Assembly: GCA_003049485.1 (NCBI GenBank)
Contig: PYST01000346.1
Span: 1-41,087 of the forward strand
Length of the DNA: 41,087 nt
DNA from: Ophioceras dolichostomum
Lineage: Eukaryota > Ascomycota > Sordariomycetes > Magnaporthales > Ophioceraceae
Direction of reading: 5' to 3'
Shown: in pieces, positions 19,792-32,096 of the stretch
How positions within the stretch are numbered: the first letter of the stretch is position 1
Layout: every line of letters starts with the position of its first letter
Notes under the pieces: model-generated
What the model was told of the DNA's origin: nothing
Databases searched by the model: none
What the model saw: the letters and a program-made list of their open reading frames with translations, nothing else
Made by a program: the position numbers and the translations under genes

Positions 19792-22700
19792 TTAGGTGGT
19801 ATGCTTTTGCCCTCCAGAATGCCGACGAGTCCTTCGTTCGGCTCCGCTATGGAGAGGGGTATTGCCGGATTTGTTGGCCCATCGAGGATCCGCCCCATTT
19901 TCCAGGAGAGTAAGGATGCAAAAGCTTAGACCCACTTGGCGACTTTCACTGCCGTGAGGGAGAGCTAGGTACTCCTCGGAGGGCCGAATCCATAACCATC
20001 CTCTCACGAGCCAGAACAGCGGTGTTTCGCCATTGTCATCTGCTGCATTGACATCGGCTCCTCGGCGAACCATCAAATTTATCAGATGTACGTCCCTTTT
20101 GGAAGAGCGCGGCAAAAAATGTAGAAAGGCGTCCGGCCCTCGACGTCACGAGAGCCAAGCTGTGCACCTTTCGCTAGCAGCATGTCGAAGGCTCGCGCGG
20201 CACTGTTAGGACTGCTACCGTATCAAGTCGCTATGGCGGATAGTGTCGTCTCGCCAGAAGTGCTTCGTGCGTCGGCTTTGGCCCCCTTCCTGAGTAGCGC
20301 CACAGCAATCACACGGCTGTGGGTGTGGAAAAGGGGTGTTTCGCCTTGCTTGTCTGTGGCTTCCAGGTCTGCTCCTGCCGTAAGTAATTGGTCCAAGTAT
20401 TTTTCGTCGACTGGGCACATATTCAAGAAACTTTCTAGGGGTAACCCCCAGCTCCCCCTCTTGTCCACATCAGCCCCATACTCGATCAACGCTGGTAACA
20501 GTTTCTCAGCATCGACATAGTCTTTAGCATTATATCCTCGTGAAATAGCCTTAGAGAGAATATTATCCCCACGAAGATACTGAGGGTCCAATCTCACTCC
20601 TCGAGAGAGAAGAACGCGAGCGGCCTCGCCACGGCCATGGATGCATGCAGCCAGGAGAGGGGTGAGCCCGTCACCTCCGTCGCCTTCGACGTCGGCGCCT
20701 TGGTCAAGAATCAGCGACATGAGGCCTATTAACCCAAGTCCCGCTGAAACGCTCAAAGGACACGTGCCGAATTGGCTTTTGCCGAGGGGCAAGGATCCGG
20801 GCGTCCTGTAGCGGAAATTTCCGGGGAACATCGTCCACTACTTATCCATGCGTAGCCAGTGGCTTAGAGACGACCCAGATTGCCCTCCGAGGCTTGCGAG
20901 AAGGCTTCCTTGGCCAGAAGTACCACCTTCGCCTAGCCTTGAATGCTGGGGCCATGCAGATAGAGCGTATGGAAGGAAGTCCATCTCAATGGTCGGTGGC
21001 ATATTGACTTGCCACCGAGCGTAGCCTTGAACTTGTTCGGCCATTTACTCAAGCTCTTGCATTTCGGCAATGATTTCTTCCGCGCCGAGGTAGCGAACGC
21101 AAGCCACGGATAAAGCGCTATGAGCCTCCGCTGGAAGAAGGACATCGTGCTTGCTCCGACTAGTAACCCGGCTTGAGACTGGCTCAGGAGGAAGTCATTG
21201 ACCGACTGGTGGATGAATTGGATGAATTCGACAGGAGGCTCGTCTTCCCCAAAACTGGGCCCAGGCACTGCTTCAACGAGACCGCAGCCAAGAGTGATGA
21301 GCCTCTCCTTTAGATCCGTATCACTCTCGATGAAGGCTCCTCCATTTTTGGCCTCCTTGATCGTCTTTGGTCCCCTAGGATCAGGGGTTATGGCAAGAGC
21401 CCACCGAACTTCCTCGAGGTACAGAGGGCGAAGAGAATATCCGACCCACTGAAACAGACGAATGGTGGCATGGAGTTCGGTCGAGGAGCGGACGATATCT
21501 CTGTATAGCTCGTGTAGCTCCTGTGGGGTGCGCTGAATCTCCTCGAGGATGGTTATGGAAGACCGCGAGCTCATGAAGAGCTTCAAGGACTTCTTGACGA
21601 TAAGAGAGGCCCAGATGAAGCTTCCGGAAGCCCTTTCGACCACAATGGTCGCGACTTCTGCGCCGAACATGGCCGTCACGCGGGCAAGTTCAGCTTCGAC
21701 GTCCTTCTGGATGTCGAGCCGGTTATGGCGGTCCACAGATAAGGTCGCTCCGTAATCCAGAGACACGACTGGGTAGGGGTAGTGTCGACAACTGAAGCAA
21801 AGCTTGAATCCCTTGCTTTCAGGCAAGTTGTCGAGCGTCTTGGCAAGGTCCTCGAAACTTGGGACCAAAGAGGCAGCTTCATCTTGTCCACACTCATCGA
21901 GAGCGTCGACGAAGATGGTGACGGAATGCGTGGCGAGGATATCAGGTAGGGAGCTGCAGAGCTGATCCTTGAGGTCCTCAACGTGTCACTCCCAGGCTTT
22001 CCCGGGGGCCCCGATGGTAGATCGCTGCCGGACAAACTCGTGTACAAGCCTGGACATCTGAGCTGGGAATCGGGAGAGCAGTTGATGAAGGAGGGAGCGG
22101 TACAGTCCCAGTCCGGACTTTAGGAGATGAGTGCCGCGACCATGAAAGAAGAAGGATAAAACGATATCAGCCTTGGAGTCGTTGTGTGTTTCTCTGAAGA
22201 CGCCGAGTGTGTGCTTCAAAACTGTAGACTTCCCCGCACCAGGCTGCCCTTGGATCCACAACAGTCCGCCCTTGGCCACGAGCCATTCTGCATATTCCTT
22301 CCGCTCCAGAATCCATTCGCAGGTGCCCTTGGCGGCCTTTCACACATCTTTGAACCGGATTTCCATCTCGGGGAACGCGAGAGACTGCAGGCATTCATCA
22401 ATGTCGATCTTTGGCGGCATCGGTAGACGGATAGACTCGACTAGCTTGCGGACGGCAGCTGTGATTGAAGGCATCCCTTCTTTTCGGACCATAGTACGGT
22501 GGTCGCCCTGGATAGTCTCGAGGACCTCTTGCGGGTGACCGAAGACCGAGGACGAATCGATGACTACCTTTGCGTGTATGGCCCTCATGCGAAGCCCTTC
22601 TTGGAAGGTGTGGATCCGGATGGGCGCCGTGACAAGAAGCCCCAAGAATTCCACCTGAAGGTTTTTGAGGGCCTTTGCATCGACTTCGAGATCCCGGAGG

Positions 22701-23423
22701 AGCGTCGAATTCGAGACCGCCACTCCCTTGCCTAGCGTCAACAACACGGATGCGTAAGAGGCAAAATCCGAACCGCGGTGGGGGGTGCCGCAGAACACGA
22801 CAGCGCTGATGCGTTTGTAGCAGTCCTGGATGTCGGTGTGGTGGCTTAGGGACATGAGAATGGCCCTCTTGACCACCAGGCCACCGAGACTATGGGCAAC
22901 GAAGATGATGGGATCCTGGGAGCGTTAGTGGAAAGATATGGATAATATTGAGAAGGATGGAGAGCATGGGAAAGGAGACAGGACGTGGAAGAAGAAAACA
23001 AGTCATGGCTAGGCTGTTACAGGGAAGAACCTATGTACCTTGTTACCAAGATCTCGTTCCACCTTGATCATCAGGTCGTTGCCATGTTCGGAGATGGTGT
23101 TCTGCTGGCTCCGCTGCAAGGCACCACTCGCGACGGCGGCATTATATCCATATGCCCAGACCTTCCCCCCCGGAACGGCAGCAGGTATGCTTTGGGCTGG
23201 CCAAAACACAGCCGGCGTTTTCTTCCGTGTGGAGGTTGAAGAGGATCGAGAGAGGTTTGTTGAGTCGGAGACGAGAGTAGGTTCGGACCGCGAAAGCTTC
23301 GACCGCAGCCGTCGAGCGAGGCTGAACTTTGGGCGATCGGAAGGCACCTCGGTGATGAGCACCTCGTCGTCATAGGACCATGTGTGCTCGGGATGACCGT
23401 TGAGGCCATGAACGAAGATGATG
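19792..23423 (-). pseudogene. NLR-type gene: esterase-like (SesB-type) - NACHT - ankyrin, with multiple stops
   Basis: Reverse strand, three domains in order. The N-terminal alpha/beta-hydrolase-like domain has IIFVHGLNGHPEHTWS after an acceptor at 23424, then, across an intron 22916-23038 (GTACAT...CCAG), FVAHSLGGLVVK and FCGTPHRGSDFAS; Ser of AHSLGG would be the nucleophile. The NACHT NTPase has the P-loop GQPGAGKST (22223-22249) and Walker-B-like TIFVDALDEC. The ankyrin repeats include GADVNAADDNGETPLF and SGNTPLH. The order is preserved, but the coding is interrupted by stops at 22340 (TGA), 21986 (TGA), 21045 (TAA), 20838 (TAG) and 20223 (TGA), and by frameshifts at about 21141-21160 and 20115-20130. 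The first exon upstream of a probable intron (23424-23511) is not resolved. Intact relatives control fungal non-self recognition and programmed cell death. Confidence 0.88.
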
Positions 23424-24572
23424 CTGTGTGGCGATGGGGATAAACACAATTGTTAGACGGGGCGCGCCGAGACAAACAGGGAAGAAAGAAAAAGAAACAG
23501 ACCTACTTTACCGCAGATTTGGTATCCGGCCCCGGCTCGGCCACGCAAGTCAATTCGCCTCGATTGATACTCACGGGAGCGGACGCACATAAGGCTTTCC
23601 AGGGCCACAAGCCAGCACGCCCCCTTTGAAACAAGGACTCGGTACCTATGCCGTAGCGCCCGCAAGGGAAATGCAGAAGGGAGGAGAGAACAAGATCAGA
23701 GAAGGCCGGACAGATTGAACCCAGGACTCATCAGCGACACTATGCGAGGAAAAGATACACACAAGTAGGGGGGCGGGCGGCCCTCGGGACAAACCTCGAC
23801 AAACTGCAAGAGGCAGCCATGAGGCGACCAGGCCGACCAGCCAGTGTGGTTATGGGTCGCCATGATGGCCTTGGCGGACGGCCGGCCAGCTTATGAGAGC
23901 TGAATCTGCAACCGCCACATGCAGCATCTCTGTGCCACAGAATCCAACATGCATAAATAGCATCAGCTTGGGAAAAAGACGGAGGGGCCACAAGATAAAC
24001 AACGATAAAGAAGCAATTCAATATCAAGCCCATGCGCTTGCAGGCAGTTGAGCCGCAGGCTGTGCATCACGAGCTGGCGAGAGCTGAGGCGTCAAGTGTA
24101 AAAAAGAGGCAGATGAGGAGCAGGCGAATGAGTGGACAGGGTATCAATGTCGTACCGACCGCGCTGTCTGCTCGCTGCATTGTACCGCCTGGTTGCCAAA
24201 GATGCGAACCCAGGAGGACACTCCCTCGCCTCCGGTTGAGACCCGCACACCCAAGAAAAGGCAGCCACCCAGAAGGATGTTACATTCATGGAGAGTCCTT
24301 CAGTCCCAAACCACACAAACTGTCGCCGCCCATCAGCCCGACTGATGAATCACAGATTTTGGGCACGGCATTCGCCTGAGCTCCCTTAATCCTGCCATTT
24401 TCGTGCCCAAGAGAGAGGTAAGACCCCGTCGATTCAAGATGCAGAGAAAAAAAACGGAAGGAAGAAAAACAATAAAATAAGACATTAGAGCCCCGAGATC
24501 CGGGTATCTTCGGTCGAAGAGGATGAACGAAGGCTCCATGTAGCCCTCGAAAAAGTATCAGGGAAACGAATA
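23424..24572. other. NLR 5' region and 3' flank of the mucin-like gene
   Basis: The 23512-23650 part may hold the first NLR exon (reverse strand), ending at a GTAAAG donor (23511), but no start codon is convincing. The rest has no recognisable gene; 24400-24572 is probably the 3' UTR of the mucin-like gene. Confidence 0.4.
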
Positions 24573-26126
24573 TCAGGCAAGCTCGTGCACGGGGCTCAAG
24601 GCCCCTGAAGGGCGATACCCGAATTGCTGTTGCTGTTGCTGAAGCGGTTGCTGTAGCGGTTGCTGTAGCGGTTGCTGCTGACCCTGAGGCACAGCTCCCG
24701 GACTCGGCACTATATGGCCTGGGCTCGGCACCTGCCCTCCACCGCCTTGTTGCGGCGAAGGATAGCCCGCCCACTGCTGCTGCGGAAAACCCGGCGACAA
24801 CTGCTGTGGCCGCAGCTGCTGCCCCTGCTGCATCCCCATCATAATCTGCTGCTGCTGATCCCCCATCGCATGCGCAGAAGCAGGCGGCGTCCCCGTCGCC
24901 ATCCCCGCCATCATAACGCCTGAGATCCCATCCTGGCCCGCCGGCAGCTCGCTGCGCAGACTCCACGGCCTCGCCGCGTTGCCCTCCAGCTCGGAGATGG
25001 ACGGCGACGGCGACGCGTGAAAAACGCTAGGCGTGGTTGCTACCGTGCTCGCCGCGCCGGGGAACAACCCGCCTCCGTAAGGTTTCCCGTCATAGGTGGT
25101 TATGCTCGCGAAGACGCTCGCGCCGTCGGGTTGCTGGGGTGAGTTGCCGTAGCTGCTGGTTCCATCGGGCTGGTTTCGGGATGTGGAGGATTGGGAGGAG
25201 GCAAGGCGGCGCCGGCGGAGGAGGAAGAAGATTATGGCGCCTAGTGCCGCGAGACCGGCGATCGCGGCGCCGACGCCGATGCCGGCTTTTGCGGCTGTGG
25301 AGAGGCCGCTGGAACCGGACTCGGGTGTGGTGGCGGCGCTGTCTCCGGAGCCGCCTAGGGCGGTTTGGATCACGCCTGTTTGTGTTGGAGTTGAGGAGGG
25401 CGGTACGGTTGTGTCTGTGAGGACTGTGGACTTGTCGGGGTCGACGGTGATGGTAGGGCTGCGACTCCCCGTTGAGTCGGTCGTGGTGGGCGGCAGGCTC
25501 GTTACTGTTGTGCCGTCGTTGATCGTGATAGTGATGGGATCGGGGGCGAAGCCGGCCGAGAACTTGATCGAGCTGCCGACTACCGTGGGCAGACTGGCGT
25601 AGCCCGTCAAGACGGAGCCGGCGGTAAAAGCTACTTTTCTGGAGGAGGTCGGGCAGTAGCAGAAATCTGGAGGGGCGAGGGTTAAGGGCTTGGCCGCTTG
25701 GTTACAGTTTGTCCATTGGTTTGAGGTGCCGTTGCAGTATACAAGACCAGTCCATGGTTGATCTGATGGATGTGCAAGTTAGAGTCTAACTTTGAGTCTT
25801 GAGTCCGGATCGGGGAGAGGGATCTGCCGAGGCACGAGTCGAAGACGAACTGGGGAAAACAGCACGACAAGGTACCTACCTGGAAGGTCGACCTTATTGG
25901 GACAGCTCCTATCGCTGTAAGTCGGATCACTGCAGCCTGCGAGATAAGTAATGCCAAACTTCTTGTTGAAGCAGGACCTCTGCTCTAGACACTCGTCCCC
26001 CACACTACAACATGACTTCCGACCAGTGGCATCGTTTCCACATGGGATGAACTGGGCGTGAGCCTGCTTGCCGGCGGCGTAATAGCATGTGCCGTTGCTG
26101 ATCTGGGGGTTCATGACGATGCTCAT
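24573..26126 (-). CDS. Mucin-like single-pass membrane protein with Cys-rich ectodomain
   Basis: Two exons (26126-25880, 25762-24573) with a 117-nt GTAGGT...TCAG intron join in phase 1 to give 478 aa. The N-terminal Cys-rich part (TCYYAAGKQAHAQFIPC, KSCCSVGDECLEQRSC, LAGCSDPTYSDRSCP, FCYCPTSS) matches a pattern common in fungal surface proteins of unknown function. It is followed by a Ser/Thr/Pro-rich stalk and a transmembrane segment at about 242-264 (GIGVGAAIAGLAALGAIIFF) ending in RRRR, so the tail is cytoplasmic. The tail is Gln-rich with a LQQP repeat and poly-Gln. This resembles wall-stress-sensor topology, though no WSC domain is present. Oddly, no signal peptide precedes the Cys domain from this ATG, so an upstream exon may be missing. 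Role as surface sensor or adhesion protein is inferred. Confidence 0.85.
24617..24680 (-). repeat. CAG/CAA repeat encoding Gln-rich LQQP tract
   Basis: Reverse-strand repeats near the C-terminus encode QQPLQQPLQQPLQQQQQQ; likely length-variable. Confidence 0.8.
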
Positions 26127-28338
26127 GGCTGTTGATTGTACGGCTGTGCTCTGTCGTTGCTGCTTTCCAAGTTGCCGCTTGCAGTTGATGCTGCCAGTTG
26201 TGCCTCTGGGCGGTTGTGTTGCCTCAGACGGGTGTTGTTCAAGCAACAGTGCCCGCAGGGCTGCTTGTCGTCCGAACCCCCTGTCCGTGGCGTTTAAGGG
26301 TCCGCAGTCCCGTCCGAACTGGGGGCGATTTCTCGCAGTCGCAGGGACGAACAACCGAACGGATCGACTCACGCTTCCAGTGTTGGAGAGGAGCGATCGT
26401 CGACTGCTTGTTCAGGTCGTCTGTTCGTTTTCGATGGTTGACTGCGTGCGGACGGCAGCGTTTTTGATATGATCGTAGTGCGCAAGCAACGCACGACTTT
26501 TAAAATAGGGGCCGAGTCTCTCAATGGGCGACACAGGGACGTGTCTTCCAGGTCGCACGTCCGTCTCGGTCTGAAAACAGCTGCAAACTTTTCCTCCCGA
26601 CAATGCGACACCATCGAGATCGAGCTGGGTTGGAATTCGGTTGCACAGAATTTGCGAAAGAAAAAGAAAAAGAGACACAAACAGGAGGAAGAAAGAAGCA
26701 GCAAAAGACCAGGAAAAACTCAGCAATGGAATCGGAACCAGTCCTCCGGAATGATCGAGGAAACCGGTTCTGTACAGTACTTTGTGTATGGCAGCCCACC
26801 TAAGGGCCATGAAATGGGCCATGAGCACTCAGGAAGTGCGGGAGACTGCATCCGGCCCGATCTAAGGGACTGTGTAATGAGATATCGAGGTATTTGGGGG
26901 CTTCGTATGATGGATGGCAGGCCTTGCTCAGCGTTCTTCTTCCTTCTATTCTCCGTTTCCCTTCTTGGAAGTGCAGACACGCCCTGCTCAGATCATTTCC
27001 TAGCCGGGGGTCGGTCTGCCGCGTCTGCTGTTTCCGTTGCTGCGTGTTGGTCGCTCACCACCAGCCCAACAGCCTGCATGCACTTTGCAAGCAAAAACCC
27101 TGTTCTCTGGACCAACATTCCGCTTCAATGCCACATGCCATTGCTTTTTCGCCTTGGCCGGGCTTTCTTCCTTTCTTTCTTTCTTTCTTGCTGCTGCTGG
27201 GCTGCTGCTAGCTGAGGCAATTCGCCCGCTGCAGGTGTCTTTTTTGAGAAACAGGCGACGCGGCGGTGCACAAGTGACGGACAAGGACGGATAAGGACGA
27301 GAAGCTCATTTTATCCAGATCCCTTCTTCGTCGATGAGGTGGGTTGATGTCACCCACCCCTCGATTTGTAAAGTCCGGATTGGGATTTGGGAGACCTTGA
27401 ACAAAAAGGAAAAGCCGCCTGCCATCATCAGGCGCACACAGACTCACTAGCGGAGATTGCAATGGAAAAGAGAGAACGAGAACTGCCGCTTGGTTCTCCC
27501 CTTCTACGACATCGTGAGCCTACCAGAAGAAAAAAAACTGTTTGTTGGCAGCAGCATCAGCTCGGTGATGTGTGTGTTCGCGATCTCGCGAAGCGAGGCG
27601 CGATCGCTCTGAGTCTGCCCCTCCCTTCGCCGGGAGAATGATCGGCTCATTAGGTCTGCTTTTCTGGTCCGCTCAGCGGCGGGGGGCCATGTCCAGACCA
27701 GGCTGCTTGGACAGGCCGCTTGGCCGCTGGTTTGATCACAAAATTCCGATTGATCGAGAATCCGTGATATGGTGGTGATCAAAGAAACCAACGTGCAGCG
27801 AAGCGCAATCTCCCGGTGGTGAGAAAATTGGCAGAATCAGGAATCAAGGAAGCGCGGCGGCAGGAAGAATATTGGGAGCAGGAACCAATCAAAGAAAAGT
27901 GGGCACTCCAGAACCCGATGCTCTGGATCTTGCACTATGGCAACACGCTGTGCCACTGTGGCATCCTCACACTTGCAATCTCGGATCCCAACGGCGCTGC
28001 AAAATCGAATCGATCCCTTGCTTCCTGTGTCTGCCAGTCTGTCAGTCTGTCGGTCATCCTTGGCTTTTTGTTCATCCTAAGATGAACCCCCCTTTCCCCC
28101 GCAGGAGAAGTATTGGGTGGTTTGATGAGGCTCAGCTGCTGTAATGTGTCCAGAAGTGTGAACTCACACGACATATGATATCACTGTCGTCCAACAAGCG
28201 CCAGACATCACGACAGTGGCACGGAATCGCGTCTGGTAATTATTTATTAACAGTACTTTACGGCGCGGCGAGGCGTTGGTCCCCCATCACCAGCTCGGGA
28301 AGCACATTCCGTGCTATTTTTTTGTCTGCTGCCACTCA
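26127..28338. other. 2.2-kb gene-free region
   Basis: Leader/promoter of the mucin-like gene on one side, 3' flank of the amidase gene on the other. Contains a (CTTT)n tract at 27171-27188. A 248-codon plus-strand ORF at 26469-27215 overlaps other frames of similar length and lacks motifs, so I do not call it. Confidence 0.45.
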
Positions 28339-30395
28339 TCATCTCATAGCAGGCTCCCCTCCCAACAGCGTCCTACCCGCCTTGGGCATCCTCAAGATCC
28401 CCGCGTCCGTCAAGTCGACAGCCAGCTTAGCCAGCAGGCCATCGCACCCCTTGGCGGCCAGAACACTAACGGCGACGGGGTACGACTCGTCGTGATGGGT
28501 GATATTGCTGACGGCTGTGATCTCTCCCAGGGGAAACACGCTATCCGGGCACTCGCTCATCACGCTGATGCGGCTGCTGCTGAAGCCCAAGGGCACCGAG
28601 GGCGGGCCGAAGTACTCGTTGCGGTACGACTGTTCGCCGTCCGAGATGATGTAGAGGAGCAGCGATGAGGAGCACTGCAGCGGGTCCGAGACGGGTGCTA
28701 AGATTTCGCTGTTGAACCAGTCCATGAACAGCGTCTTGTTCGTCTTGGCGTCGTCGAGCGCTGAGGCCGGGAGACTGTCGCCGTACGCCCAGCGGATGAG
28801 CGGGGTAGGATTGACGAAGGGCTTACGGCCGTCGTAGGCGGCTGTTGGTTGAAACGAAACGACTTCGGTTAGTTTACTTCTTCCTATCTTAGAACAGAAG
28901 GGAGAAGACAGCTATTTTTGGTTAGTTTGTCTCGGAGATACTCGCCAGCATAATCCGCGTAGAACGGGTCCCGCACGAGCGCCGTCTGTTCCTTGGTGAT
29001 GAACGTGGCGTACGTCGTGCGGAGCATATCGCCGAGCGTCACGTTCTCCTTCGGGCCCGAGCTCGCCCACTCGTCCGCCAGCACCATGGGCGTCACGGAG
29101 CTGCTCCCGACGAACTCGGCCAGCTTGGCGGCGAAGCCAACGAGGATGCCTTCTGCGGCGCTGAGCGTCGAGCCGTTCTTGGGGAAGCCCAGGGTGTAGA
29201 TGGTCTTGGGGTACGACGGCGTCTTGCCGCTCAGAGACGTGTAGCTGCCGGCGAACAGCACCGAGTTGGCCGCGTCCCAGAGTGACGGGTCGCGGAGGAG
29301 GAAGCCGGCTGTGTCGAGGTTGGTTGAGAGCGGCATCACGCCGTCCAGGCTGACCAATCCGTGGCTAGGTCGGTTCCCGAACACGCCCTGCGCGCCCGAC
29401 GGACCGCGGATAGAGCCGCCCGTGTCAGAGCCGACGGCGATGTCCAGCCAGTCGTAGCTGCCGATCGATGCACCGGCGCCAGACGACGATGACGACGGGT
29501 CTTGGTAGCCATCACCGCGTGGGTTGTACGGCGCGTGGTAGTCGACCCAATCGGCCGTTGGCGACTCGCCGTTGGCGAACTGGCTAGGCTTCTGTGTACC
29601 GACGATTATGGCGCCGGCATCAATAAGCCTCTGCATAGACTTGCACGTCGATTCCGCCGCAGAGTACAGGGTATGCCACGCTCGGTTGCCGTTGGATGCC
29701 TTGACACCCTTGAGCGTGAAAATATCCTTCACGCCGATCCGCAGGCCCGCCAGCGGCTTCTTCGCCGTCCGCGTGTAGTACAGCCGTGAGGGGACTCCGA
29801 CGGTGATCGATGCCGACGAAGCGATCTGCGCGGATAGCGACTGGAACGAGCCCTCGGGCGTCTGGAGCAGCGACTCCATGAAGGCGCCCGCGAAGTCGAC
29901 GTACAACCGGTACACGGGGAACAGCTTGCCTGTGGCGGTCTCAAGGAAGTATGGTCCGGATGGGATTAGGCTGCTGCCCGACACGAGGGGGAGGATCACA
30001 GATGACGATGACGAAGAGCCACGCACGTGGTGCTTGCCTCTGGACTTCGCATTCGCTCCAGCCAGGAAGACGGCGCCTGTAAAGCCCCGGCTGAAAACGT
30101 CATCCTTGGCTGTCCAGTTGGAAAAGAGGGCCTCGAGGTCCGACTGGGCCACCACCGCGTTCACGACCGTCACAGACTTGAACCCAAATGTGGAGGGGAG
30201 GTCGTCCAGGTCAGACGAGCCGCAGGAGATGCTCCCCGAGGCATAGGGCGAGATGTAGTAGTCCACTTCATCAAGCTTGACGGACAAGCCAGTCGCAGCG
30301 AGGCTCTGGGCGACAGAGGGCGAAGCACCCAGGAGTAGGGCGAGGGACAGCCCTAACCAGGAGGGGGAGAGCCGAGGGAGGTTGAAGCGCGCCAT
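28339..30395 (-). CDS. Secreted amidase-signature-family enzyme
   Basis: Two exons (30395-28946, 28841-28339) give 650 aa with an exact phase-1 join across a 104-nt intron that begins GCGAGT and ends ACAG, i.e. a GC-AG intron. The joined protein reads FYADYAAAYDGRKPF with no frame loss, while using the nearby GT would cause an early stop. A signal peptide (about 1-29, ending PSVAQ) precedes an N-terminal region of roughly 180 residues seen in some fungal amidases. The amidase domain follows with the predicted Lys-Ser-Ser triad: Lys223 in GVKDIF, Ser305 in the SSSSSGAGAS loop and Ser328 in GSDTGGSIRGPSG. It hydrolyses amide (or ester) bonds; the substrate is unknown and the site is extracellular or in the secretory pathway. 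Confidence 0.94.
28842..28945 (-). other. GC-AG intron of the amidase gene
   Basis: The donor is GC (28945-28944) in GCGAGT, the acceptor is CAACAG ending at 28842, and CTAAC-type branch sites lie within. Only this donor keeps the frame into the downstream exon. Confidence 0.75.
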
Positions 30396-32075
30396 GTTGG
30401 ACTGGACCAGAGTCGACTGGACGACAGGCAGGGGAGGCGGTCGGATCGCGACGACTCGAGTAGGGCCTCCATAGCGCAGCTACGGCGAGCGAGACCAAGG
30501 GCAGGAGACTCTGCCCCTCTTATGCATCTCATCGCCACCCTATCACTCCATCTCGTCCCCCTTCTCCTCGCAGCTATCCGACCTCGGGGCCAGTCCTCCC
30601 CACCTCTTCCCTCTAGCCTGTACGAGGTATGTCTCCCCTTGCCATATCATGTGTTGCCCAGCTTGTCGTTGTCCAATGAGAGGTCTCGCCTGAAGCTCGC
30701 CCTAGTCACCAGAAAGGCGCCCACCACGAAACTTGATTGGTTCTCCTGCGCGGAGCTGCGCGGGGGTGGTACGTAGGTCGTCCGTGCTGCAAGCCAACGC
30801 AAGTTAAGCAGCGCCCAAGCAAATGCGGTTGGTTTGATGGACAACCCCAGCCGCCTCCGCCTTTCTGCTTCTTATCTCCCGCCTCTTCTCCAACCCTTCC
30901 CACCTCGTCCTGGTAAAGTGGAGCCTTTGATGTTCAAAGATGGCGTTCCTCCCGGGGGGTTCCTTATCCGACTGTGCGGGACCTGCGGGACTAAGAGCAG
31001 CCAGGCCGCTTCCAGACACCAGCTTCGCAGACCTTCGGCGCCAATATGAGTCTAGTACGCGGAACGGAGAGATTTCGGGCTGTACATAGTAGTACAGCAC
31101 CACCGCCGCCGGGGTGTCTCGGAGTATCGCCTCTTTCCGTCCGCCCCCATTCTCGGATTTCCCAATACTTGTAGGTGGGGATGTTGGAAGAGGAGCGCCA
31201 TGCCTGTGTGTAGCTGCCTTGGAGTGGCACCATGGTGAAATTTGTCATAGGGATTCGATTTCAATGTGTTTCCGGTAGGATAGATATTTCGGTGAGGGGA
31301 TTCCCTCCGTCTGCATACCTATCTCCAGTTGGTGGAAGGCGGTGCCAAAGACGATGAAGAACCCCCTCTCTATGCATGGGTGGAGGAGTAAAAGACAAAT
31401 GGCGGGATGGCGTCTGACAAAAGGCGGGATGGAGCCTCTTGGTGAACCCCTGTACCGCTACGCAGGGTCGACCCCACATGCCATTGATAACGCAGAACAA
31501 TGCGATAAGACGGGACGGCTGCTGCCTTTCTGGGTCGCTTGGCGAGTGAATCGGTCTCGTTCTCATCTGTTTCTAGAAGGTGCCAGTCTACCAAGCCCAT
31601 CACACTTGCGATAACGACTGTTTGCCTGAGAGTATTGATATTTATCACATTTCCGCATCAATCGTACCTATGCAAGGAAAAGACGACGAGATGCTATTAA
31701 TAATGTCGCGGGAGCTTTCGCCCGGAAGCTTCGGTGGTTTTGAGTCTGCGACCATGGCCGCGAAGATATGCGAGCTCAAAATATTGATCCTTCCATCGCG
31801 AGCATCAACGGCTAATTTTGAACCCCAGAAATGGGAAATCCGAACCCGCGGTATGTGAACGGATACTCTTGCTTATAGCATTCCTTGTTCTTCATCTGGA
31901 TTATCTATGGCTTTCGTGTCGCTTAACAATAATCCGATGCACCATGCCTGTCGGGACTGATGACCACCAAATGCTACCAACCATGGAGTGCCCCTGATTC
32001 CAGTGTCATGAGCCAGTAACAGTGCACCGATTACGTGCAACGTCATGAAGGAACTGGGAGGAATTACATACGAGT

Positions 32076-32096
32076 TCTCTCTCTCTCTCTCTCTCT
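32076..32096. repeat. (TC)n microsatellite
   Basis: About ten uninterrupted TC units, noncoding. Confidence 0.9.

Noticed and set aside
19792..23423. In-frame TGA codons of the NLR as selenocysteine or programmed readthrough
   Set aside because: TAA and TAG stops and frameshifts also occur in the same gene, so decay is the simpler explanation. Ascomycetes of this type are not known to use selenocysteine.
26469..27215. 248-codon plus-strand ORF
   Set aside because: Its composition looks like a translated promoter region, competing ORFs of similar length exist, and there is no motif or start context.
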